The position numbers were made by a program, and so were the translations under genes. Below are positions 1 to 4,401 of a stretch of DNA of 6,205 bases, piece after piece. This stretch comes from an uncultured Micrococcus sp. (GTDB taxonomy: Bacteria > Actinomycetota > Actinomycetes > Actinomycetales > Micrococcaceae): assembly GCA_946222435.1 (NCBI GenBank), contig CAMIOJ010000133.1:1-6205 (forward strand), read 5' to 3'. The notes under the pieces were generated by a model. It ran no database searches and was not told the origin of the DNA. It worked only from the letters and a program-made list of their open reading frames with translations. How positions within the stretch are numbered: position 1 is the first letter of the stretch; every line of letters begins with the position of its first letter.

Positions 1-731
1 TCGTGGCCCTGGCGTTCCTGATGATCATCGGCTCGCTGTCCTCCACCGCGGACTCGGACCTGTCCGCCCTGTCCTCCATCGTCATGGCGGACATCTACGG
101 ACAGTCCAAGGGGCGCGGCAAGGCGGACCCGAAGACCATGCTGCTGATCGGCCGCGTCACCATGATCGTGGCCACCGCCGCGGCGCTGTACTTCGCCACC
201 GCGAAGTTCAACATCCTGGACCTGCTGGTCTTCGTGGGCGCCCTGTGGGGCTGCCTGGTGTTCCCGGTGATCGCCTCCTTCTACTGGAGGAAGGTCACCA
301 ACGCCGCGTTCACCGTGTCCGTGCTCGCCGCCCTCGCGGTATTCCTGCCGGTCCGCTTCGGCTGGATCCCGGTGGACGGCCTCTGGGGCATCGTCGTGGA
401 GGCCCTCTGCGTGATCGGCGTGGGCGTGGTCCTGGGCATCATGGCGTTCGGCTTCTTCGGCCTGACCGCCGCGAAGATCGCCGGCGTCCTCGGCGCCGTG
501 GCCATGTGCTTCGTGTCCTTCGGCTTCCTGCGGGACTACCTGGAGCTCTCCGGCGCCCTCGTGGCGTACGCCGTGTCCTTCCTGGTCTGCTACCTGATGT
601 CCTTCCGCTCCAAGCAGGACTTCGACTTCGACCGGATCCAGCACATCACCGGCGACTTCGACGACCGCGACCTGCAGGACCCGGCCGACGCGGACACCCC
701 GCAGGCCGAGACCGCCGCCCCGACCCGCTGA
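1..731 (+). CDS. Sodium:solute symporter (SSS family), C-terminal part
   Basis: This is the 3' end of a gene whose start lies before the window; the frame is open to the left edge, so the GTG at 3 is not taken as the start. About 242 residues are visible. Numbering from codon 3, the stretch SLSSTADSDLSALSS (11-25), followed by ADIY (29-32), matches the SSS helix whose Ser/Thr pair helps bind the Na2 sodium ion; here these would be S14 and T15. Further hydrophobic segments lie near 46-65, 70-93, 99-117, 124-150, 155-176 and 180-199. The protein ends in an acidic cytoplasmic-type tail from about 200 (DFDFDRIQHITGDFDD). SSS proteins couple solute uptake to the sodium gradient in the inner membrane. 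The substrate cannot be told from this part. A small putative partner subunit follows 31 bases downstream, probably co-transcribed. Family assignment is firm, but specificity is unknown; the neighbouring lactate genes are convergent and do not prove a shared substrate. Confidence 0.88.
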   Translation, partial: VALAFLMIIGSLSSTADSDLSALSSIVMADIYGQSKGRGKADPKTMLLIGRVTMIVATAAALYFATAKFNILDLLVFVGALWGCLVFPVIASFYWRKVTNAAFTVSVLAALAVFLPVRFGWIPVDGLWGIVVEALCVIGVGVVLGIMAFGFFGLTAAKIAGVLGAVAMCFVSFGFLRDYLELSGALVAYAVSFLVCYLMSFRSKQDFDFDRIQHITGDFDDRDLQDPADADTPQAETAAPTR

Positions 732-762
732 GCGCCCCGAGAACCGAAGAGAGGCAACTGAC

Positions 763-891
763 ATGACCGTCGCACTCACCCTGTACGTCCTGATGTGGCC
801 CGTGATCGTGTTCGGCGTGCTCGCCGTGATCGCCGGCAACTTCATCAAGGAGATGCGCCAGGCCCACCGCGAGGGCCGCCCGATGATCTGA
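763..891 (+). CDS. Putative symporter small subunit, 42 aa, single helix
   Basis: A 42-residue ORF starts at ATG 763 and stops at TGA 889-891. A purine-rich ribosome binding site, GAAGAGAGG (746-754), lies 8 bases before the start. Residues 5-27 form one hydrophobic helix (LTLYVLMWPVIVFGVLAVIA in the core). A short charged, mostly basic tail follows, KEMRQAHREGRPMI, which would lie in the cytoplasm by the positive-inside rule. Actinobacterial secondary transporters are often followed by such proteins of about 40 residues with a 'Y-V-L-x-W-P-V' helix and a basic end marked by EGR, annotated as putative transporter small subunits; this one fits that pattern. Its position just after the SSS gene suggests it assembles with or stabilises that transporter. 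The role is inferred; nothing in the sequence shows a catalytic function. It is short enough to be missed by automatic annotation. Confidence 0.8.
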   Translation: MTVALTLYVLMWPVIVFGVLAVIAGNFIKEMRQAHREGRPMI

Positions 892-901
892 CCGGGTCCT
901 C

Positions 902-941
902 GCCCCACAGACGGGTCTGCACCCTCGTCGTCCTGTGGGGC
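902..941. terminator. Hairpin between convergent genes, likely two-way terminator
   Basis: A perfect 9-bp inverted repeat, GCCCCACAG (902-910) and CTGTGGGGC (933-941), encloses a 22-base loop. The loop holds a smaller possible stem, GGGT/ACCC (913-916/921-924). The hairpin lies in the 69-base gap between the stop of the small-subunit gene and the stop of lutC on the other strand, so it could end transcription from both sides. No run of T follows on either strand, so it is not a textbook intrinsic terminator; this is common in high-GC actinobacteria. The rest of the gap (892-901, 942-960) shows nothing else. Confidence 0.6.
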
Positions 942-960
942 ACCTTCCGGGCGCCGACGC

Positions 961-1620
961 TCAGCCGAGCAGGATCACGTCCAGCCGGCGCGGCCCGTGG
1001 ACGCCCTCGACGCGCTCGAGCTCGATGTCGCTGGTCGCGGACGGCCCGGAGATCATGGTGATCGGCGCGGTCGGCTCCAGCCGTGCCAGCGCCTCCGGGA
1101 TCAGCTCCACCACGGAGTCCAGCGGGACGATGCACACGTGGTGGTCCGGCACCAGGGAGATCGCCCGGCGCCCCTCGTCCGGGCGGCCGGACAGGAAGAT
1201 CGTGCCGGTCTCCGAACAGGACACGGTCGAGCCGGTCACCACGGCGGACACCTCGTTGAGCTCGCGCGTGGTCAGCACCGCGCCCTCCCCCGCGTCGGCG
1301 GACCCGGCCGGAGGCTCGGTGAGCCGACGCGCCTGAGGCGCGCGGCCGTCGTCGGGAAGCCAGGCCGGGTCCAGTCCGGCCGGGACCACATAGGAGGAGG
1401 CGCCGGACAGCAGCTCCCCCACGCGGGCGGCCACGGTCTGCGCGGTCTCCCGGTGGACGGTGGCCCTGTAGTCCTCGAGGCGGTCCACCAGCTGCTCCAC
1501 CACCTGCTCACGGGACGCCTCGGAGGCGCGGCGGTAGGTGCGCTCCACCGGCGCCGGCTGCGGCCGGTCGGCGAGCGCGGTGCGGATGCGGCCGAGGATC
1601 TCGTCCTTCGCGGTGCTCAT
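961..1620 (-). CDS. lutC: LutC/LldG, L-lactate utilisation protein (LUD domain)
   Basis: A 219-residue protein with an ATG at 1620 and TGA at 963-961. The start is supported by GAGGAGGA (1634-1627), 6 bases upstream. The start also overlaps the lutB stop as ATGA, which suggests translational coupling. The LUD fold (formerly DUF162) covers most of the chain after a charged helical N-terminus (MSTAKDEILGRIRTAL). Family marks are SETGTIFLSG (136-145), VPDHHVCIVP (157-166) and the C-terminal block SGPSATSDIELERVEGVHGP (191-210) followed by LDVILL. The length is normal for the family. LutC is the third component of the LutABC complex, which oxidises L-lactate to pyruvate in the cytoplasm or at the inner membrane face. 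It has no Fe-S cysteine motif; its exact part in the complex is not well defined. It is the last gene of the operon. The family is sure; the substrate rests on the whole operon plus the adjacent permease. Confidence 0.93.
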   Translation of the reverse strand: MSTAKDEILGRIRTALADRPQPAPVERTYRRASEASREQVVEQLVDRLEDYRATVHRETAQTVAARVGELLSGASSYVVPAGLDPAWLPDDGRAPQARRLTEPPAGSADAGEGAVLTTRELNEVSAVVTGSTVSCSETGTIFLSGRPDEGRRAISLVPDHHVCIVPLDSVVELIPEALARLEPTAPITMISGPSATSDIELERVEGVHGPRRLDVILLG

Positions 1621-3185
1621 GCCTGGTCCTCCTCGGGAGTCGTCGGTGCACTGCTCTCCGGTCCGCCGTCCTGCGTGCTCCCGTCCTGGCCCGGGCGGTT
1701 CCTCCGCCACCAGTTCCGGAAGGACTCCTTGGGCGGGGCGGGCACGTCGCGCTGGTCGGTCCAGCCACCGGCGATGCCCGGGAGCCACCCGAGTTTGGCG
1801 TCCCTGCCGGCGGCCAGACGGCCGGCGGGCAGGCCGCGCTCGGCCAAGCCCATCAGGCGCCCGGAGGACATGACGGTGGAGGCGCCCTTCATCATCAGGT
1901 CCATCTGGGACGGCAGCGGGACCCTCTTCTCCTCGCGCCGCTTCGCGTGGGTGGCCTGCACGTCCTGGTCCCGCAGGTGCACCAGGATGCTCGGGATGTC
2001 GATGGCCACGGGGCAGACGTCGTAGCAGGCACCGCAGAGGCTGGACGCGTACGGCAGGGTGCCGTTGGCCCCCTCCTCCACGCCGGTGAGCTGCGGGGAG
2101 AGGATCGCGCCGATCGGGCCCGGGTAGACGGACCCGTAGGCGTGGCCGCCGGTCTGCTCGTAGACCGGGCAGACGTTCATGCAGGCCGAGCAGCGGATGC
2201 AGTGCAGCGCCGAGCGGCCGGCGGGGTCGGAGAGGACGCCGGAGCGCCCGTTGTCCAGCAGCACCAGGTGGAACTCCTGCGGGCCGTCGCCGGCGGTGAC
2301 GCCGGTCCACATGGAGGTGTACGGGTTCATGCGCTCGCCCGTGGAGGAGCGCGGCAGCAGCTGCAGGAAGACCTCGAGGTCCTGGAACGTGGGCACCAGC
2401 TTCTCGATGCCCATCACGGTGATCAGCGTCTCCGGCAGGGTCAGGCACATGCGGCCGTTGCCCTCGGACTCCACCACGGACAGCGTGCCCGTCTCGGCCA
2501 CGCCGAAGTTCGCCCCGGAGATCGCCACGGACGAGCGCAGGAACCGCTCCCGCAGGTGCCGGCGCGCGGCCTCGGCGAGGTCCCTCGGCTCGGAGGTCAG
2601 CGACTCGTCCGTCTCCTCCATCTCCCGCACGAAGATCTCCCGGATCTCGTTCCGGTTCCTGTGGATCGCCGGGACCAGGATGTGCGAGGGCCGGTCATGC
2701 CCCAGCTGCACGATCAGCTCCGCCAGGTCCGTCTCCGTGGCCGCGATGCCCTCGGCGTTCAGGGCCTCCTCGAGCCCGATCTCCTGGGTGGCCATGGATT
2801 TGACCTTGATGACCTCGTCCACGCCCTTGGCCTTCACCAGCTCCGTGACGATCCGGTTGGCCTCCTCGGCGTCCCGGGCCCAGTGGACCACGCCGCCGCG
2901 GGCGGTGACGTTGGCCTCGAGCTGCTCGAGCAGCGCCGGAAGGTCCGCCATCACCTGCTGCTTCAGCGCCGAGCCGGCGGCGCGCAACCGCTGCCAGTCC
3001 GGCAGCTCGTCCACCACGCGGGCGCGCTTGGCGCGGATCGTGTGGGTGGCGTGGCGGATGTTCCGGCGCATCTGGGTGTTGCCCAGCTGCTCTCGCGCCG
3101 AGGCGGGGAACGGGGTGTCCAGGCGGATGTTGCCGCCCCCGTGCGCGGGGCGGACGGTCGGCATGCCCAGGTCGGTGCGGCTCAT
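1617..3185 (-). CDS. lutB: LutB/LldF, iron-sulfur L-lactate oxidation protein
   Basis: A 522-residue protein. The ATG at 3185 is chosen over in-frame codons further upstream because GAGGAGG (3199-3193) lies 7 bases before it, the start overlaps the lutA stop as ATGA, and conserved family sequence begins soon after (NIRHATHTIRAKRA, 42-55). The N-terminal half is a LUD domain (about 70-300), with HILVPAIHRNRNEIREIF (168-185) and NFGVAETGTLSVVESEGNGR (226-245). A ferredoxin-like part follows: CxxCxxCxxxCP with Cys 329, 332, 335 and 339, then CxxCxxxCP with Cys 384, 387 and 391. The expected first Cys of the second motif is Ser381; as I recall the family, LutB proteins commonly have SSLC here, so this is not a lesion. 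The C-terminus carries the SFRNWWRR block, then a Pro/Glu/Ser-rich tail. The protein is somewhat longer than B. subtilis LutB (about 480 residues) because of its two ends. It probably passes electrons from lactate oxidation to the respiratory chain. Confidence 0.95.
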   Translation of the reverse strand: MSRTDLGMPTVRPAHGGGNIRLDTPFPASAREQLGNTQMRRNIRHATHTIRAKRARVVDELPDWQRLRAAGSALKQQVMADLPALLEQLEANVTARGGVVHWARDAEEANRIVTELVKAKGVDEVIKVKSMATQEIGLEEALNAEGIAATETDLAELIVQLGHDRPSHILVPAIHRNRNEIREIFVREMEETDESLTSEPRDLAEAARRHLRERFLRSSVAISGANFGVAETGTLSVVESEGNGRMCLTLPETLITVMGIEKLVPTFQDLEVFLQLLPRSSTGERMNPYTSMWTGVTAGDGPQEFHLVLLDNGRSGVLSDPAGRSALHCIRCSACMNVCPVYEQTGGHAYGSVYPGPIGAILSPQLTGVEEGANGTLPYASSLCGACYDVCPVAIDIPSILVHLRDQDVQATHAKRREEKRVPLPSQMDLMMKGASTVMSSGRLMGLAERGLPAGRLAAGRDAKLGWLPGIAGGWTDQRDVPAPPKESFRNWWRRNRPGQDGSTQDGGPESSAPTTPEEDQA

Positions 3186-4099
3186 CGGGAGGCCTCCTCG
3201 GTGAGGGTCTGGGAGGTGGGTCGGGCGGCGGAGGCGGGTGCCGTCGTCGTGGTGCCGGAGGGTTCCCGACGACGGACGGTCCCCTTCCCGCCCGGGAGGG
3301 ACAGTTCCAGCGGGCCCGAGACGTCCAGGGGCTCCTCCCGGGTGGCGGCGAGGATCTCGGCGAGGTGGACGGTGCGCAGCGGGGCGCCGTCTGCACCGGT
3401 GGAGCCACGGCGGGACATGGCGCCGCTGAGGTGCATGAGGCAGGAGGCGTCCCCGCCGGAGCAGAGGGAGGCGCCGGAGGCGGTGACATTGGCGATCTTC
3501 TCCTCGGCCATGGCGCCGGAGACGTCCGCGTTCTTCAGGGAGAAGGTGCCGCCGAAGCCGCAGCACTCGTCCGCGTCCGGCAGTTCGTGGAAGTCGATGC
3601 CGCCGACCGTGCGGAGCAGGTCCTTCTGACGGTCGCCGAGGCGGAGCAGGCGCATGCCGTGGCAGGAGGGGTGGTAGGTCACCGCGTGCGGGAACCAGGA
3701 GCCGAGCTGGGCGGCGGAGTCGGTCACGCCGAGCACGTCCGTGAGCAGCTGGGCGAGCTCGTAGGTGCGGGAGGCGACGGCCTCGGCGTCCTTCGCGAGC
3801 GGCTCGTCCCCGGCGCGGCGGGCAACCATCGGCTGCTGGTGGCCGAGCGAGGCGACGCAGGAGGCGGAGGGGGCCACGGCAACGTCGTAATCCGCCTCGG
3901 TGAAGGTCTTCACGTGGTTGCGGACCACGGGCAGGGCGTCGTCCAGGTAGCCGGAGTTCACGTGCATCTGGGCGCAGCAGGCCTGGCCGGGAGGGAAGAC
4001 GACCTCGTGGCCGAGGCGCTCCAGGATCCGCACGGTGGCGTGCGCGACCCGCGGGTACATCGCGTCCACGATGCACGTGGCGAACAGGGCGATCTTCAT
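3182..4099 (-). CDS. lutA: LutA/LldE, CCG-domain L-lactate oxidation subunit
   Basis: A 305-residue protein with two cysteine-rich CCG domains like those of heterodisulfide reductase HdrB. The first domain has Cys9, Cys41-Cys42 (GQACCAQMHVNSGY) and Cys81 (PSASC). The second has Cys146 (YHPSCHG), Cys179-Cys180 (DECCGFGGTFSLKN) and Cys220 (GDASCLMHL), with an extra Cys213. These cysteines are expected to hold an Fe-S cofactor. The ATG at 4099 opens MKIALFATCIVDAMYP, the usual family N-terminus, and is preceded by GAGGA (4109-4105) with 5 bases between. An in-frame extension to 4267 would run through the promoter and is rejected. The last 50 or so residues (SGTTTTAPASAARP and onward) form a low-complexity tail beyond the usual family end, which is about residue 240-250. 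lutA is first in the operon, and its stop overlaps the lutB start. It acts with LutB and LutC to turn L-lactate into pyruvate. Confidence 0.94.
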   Translation of the reverse strand: MKIALFATCIVDAMYPRVAHATVRILERLGHEVVFPPGQACCAQMHVNSGYLDDALPVVRNHVKTFTEADYDVAVAPSASCVASLGHQQPMVARRAGDEPLAKDAEAVASRTYELAQLLTDVLGVTDSAAQLGSWFPHAVTYHPSCHGMRLLRLGDRQKDLLRTVGGIDFHELPDADECCGFGGTFSLKNADVSGAMAEEKIANVTASGASLCSGGDASCLMHLSGAMSRRGSTGADGAPLRTVHLAEILAATREEPLDVSGPLELSLPGGKGTVRRREPSGTTTTAPASAARPTSQTLTEEASR

Positions 4100-4108
4100 G
4101 GCGTTCCT

Positions 4109-4153
4109 CGTCGGTCCGGTGAGTGGCGTCCCGGGGCGGGCCGTGGACCGACG
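4109..4153 (-). promoter_or_regulatory. Alternative leader pairing reaching the lutA ribosome binding site
   Basis: CGTCGGTCC (4109-4117) is a perfect complement of GGACCGACG (4145-4153). The pairing uses bases that otherwise belong to the loop and inner stem of the 4131-4164 hairpin, so the two folds exclude each other. Its proximal arm begins at the first G of the lutA ribosome binding site GAGGA (4109-4105). It could tune translation start, but in DNA this rich in G and C such pairings also arise by chance. Confidence 0.3.
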
Positions 4154-4164
4154 GTCCGCCCCGG
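4131..4164 (-). promoter_or_regulatory. Leader hairpin of lutA mRNA
   Basis: A perfect inverted repeat, CCGGGGCGG (4131-4139) and CCGCCCCGG (4156-4164), continues after one mismatch with CCGT/ACGG (4141-4144/4151-4154), leaving a 6-base loop. With transcription starting near 4167, it would form at the very 5' end of the lutABC transcript, about 30 bases before the ribosome binding site. It could protect the mRNA end or regulate translation. A competing 9-bp pairing is listed separately. Structure is seen in the sequence; function is inferred. Confidence 0.5.
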
Positions 4165-4166
4165 TG

Positions 4167-4177
4167 TGGTCAGACCA
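4167..4177. promoter_or_regulatory. Operator copy 1, GntR/LldR-type, at the lutA promoter
   Basis: TGGTCAGACCA is a perfect 5+1+5 palindrome. It contains the TNGT...ACNA pattern bound by FadR-class GntR regulators, the group that includes the lactate regulator LldR. It overlaps the candidate -10 box and start of lutABC, where a bound repressor would block RNA polymerase. The presence of four related copies nearby strengthens the call. The regulator gene is not in this window. Confidence 0.65.
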
Positions 4178-4202
4178 TAATGCACGGTGACCTGCGGCAC
4201 AA
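4174..4202 (-). promoter_or_regulatory. Candidate promoter for lutABC
   Basis: Reading the minus strand, a -35-like TTGTGC (4202-4197) and a -10-like TATGGT (4179-4174) are separated by 17 bases. This gives a start near 4167 and a leader of about 68 bases. The boxes match the sigma-70 consensus only partly (3/6 and 4/6), but the ATAAT patch stands out in this GC-rich gap. The -10 box overlaps operator copy 1, which suits repression. Confidence 0.45.
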
Positions 4203-4204
4203 GT

Positions 4205-4230
4205 CCCCCGGGGGGGCGCCACCGGGGCCC
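4205..4230. other. Extreme GC block between the divergent promoters
   Basis: A run of five C directly followed by seven G (4205-4216) leads into GGCGCC and GGGGCCC. CCCCGG (4206-4211) can pair with CCGGGG (4222-4227) across a 10-base loop. By the promoter positions proposed here, this block lies upstream of both promoters and is not transcribed. It may act as a stiff or hard-to-melt spacer, or have no function. Homopolymer length in such runs is prone to sequencing error. Confidence 0.35.
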
Positions 4231-4246
4231 ATGACTGCGGTCCGAT

Positions 4247-4290
4247 GTCAGGCCACATGGAGCGCATGGTCAGGCCACATGGAGCGCATG
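4247..4290. repeat. Perfect 22-bp tandem duplication carrying operator copies 2 and 3
   Basis: Two identical 22-base units lie end to end (4247-4268 and 4269-4290). Each begins GTCAGGCCACATGG and ends AGCGCATG, and identity stops exactly at both borders. Each unit starts with the operator core GTCAGGCCA, so the duplication doubled a regulator site. In copy 3 the duplication created the fuller form TGGTCAGGCCA (4267-4277), because the first unit ends in TG. The 22-base spacing is about two helical turns, so both sites face the same side of the DNA. They lie upstream of the candidate permease -35 box (centres near -76 and -54). Confidence 0.75.
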
Positions 4291-4291
4291 C

Positions 4292-4319
4292 TTGCCAAGT
4301 GTGACCCGGGCCATATACA
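4292..4319 (+). promoter_or_regulatory. Candidate promoter for the lactate permease gene
   Basis: TTGCCA (4292-4297) and TATACA (4314-4319) are separated by 16 bases. They resemble sigma-70 -35 and -10 boxes (4/6 matches each) and fall in the most AT-rich spot of the gap. Transcription would start near 4326, giving a leader of about 76 bases before the GTG at 4402. Operator copies 2 and 3 lie just upstream, while copies 4 and 5 cover the start site. TACATT (4316-4321) is an alternative -10 box. Confidence 0.5.
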
Positions 4320-4324
4320 TTCTG

Positions 4325-4349
4325 CGGTCAGACCACAGTGGTCAGGCCA
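4325..4349. promoter_or_regulatory. Operator copies 4 and 5 at the permease start site
   Basis: CGGTCAGACCA (4325-4335) and TGGTCAGGCCA (4339-4349) have centres 14 bases apart, and the sequence between them forms the 13-base palindrome GACCACAGTGGTC (4331-4343). Copy 4 covers the predicted transcription start and copy 5 lies just inside the leader, both positions being suitable for repression. The core GTCAGRCCA is shared with copies 1-3, and four of the five copies continue with CA. The binding protein is inferred to be a GntR-family LldR. Confidence 0.6.
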
Positions 4350-4401
4350 CACCGGCCGGGCCCTGCGCCACCACAGACCACCGGCACCCTCAGGAGTCAC
4401 C

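Noticed and set aside
1143..1620. Ser381 in LutB as a lost Fe-S cysteine, considered while reading lutB and lutC for damage
   Set aside because: The SSLC form is, to my knowledge, usual in LutB proteins, and no frameshift or stop interrupts any of the three lut genes.
961..2448. A 495-codon minus-strand frame that could be read as one long protein ending in LutC
   Set aside because: Only the last 219 codons match LutC. The upstream part overlaps lutB in another frame and is Arg/Pro/Gly-rich shadow sequence. The ATG at 1620 has a strong ribosome binding site.
1947..3629. A 560-codon plus-strand frame opposite lutB and lutA
   Set aside because: It is antisense to well-identified genes. Its His/Arg/Gly/Val-rich composition is typical of shadow frames in high-GC DNA.
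1617..4076. A possible 819-residue LutB with a long N-terminal extension
   Set aside because: The extension is a shadow of lutA, and the ATG at 3185 has GAGGAGG and the ATGA overlap.
4099..4267. An upstream start for LutA at 4267
   Set aside because: It would translate the operator region; the MKIALFATC start at 4099 matches the family N-terminus.
4247..4290. The direct repeat as a CRISPR array or a mobile-element footprint
   Set aside because: There are only two copies with no spacer between them, and each contains the regulator motif, so a duplicated operator explains it better.
4123..4401. An upstream start for the permease at 4123, giving 650 residues
   Set aside because: The extra stretch contains the predicted promoter and operators, has no membrane character, and the GTG at 4402 has a well-placed ribosome binding site.
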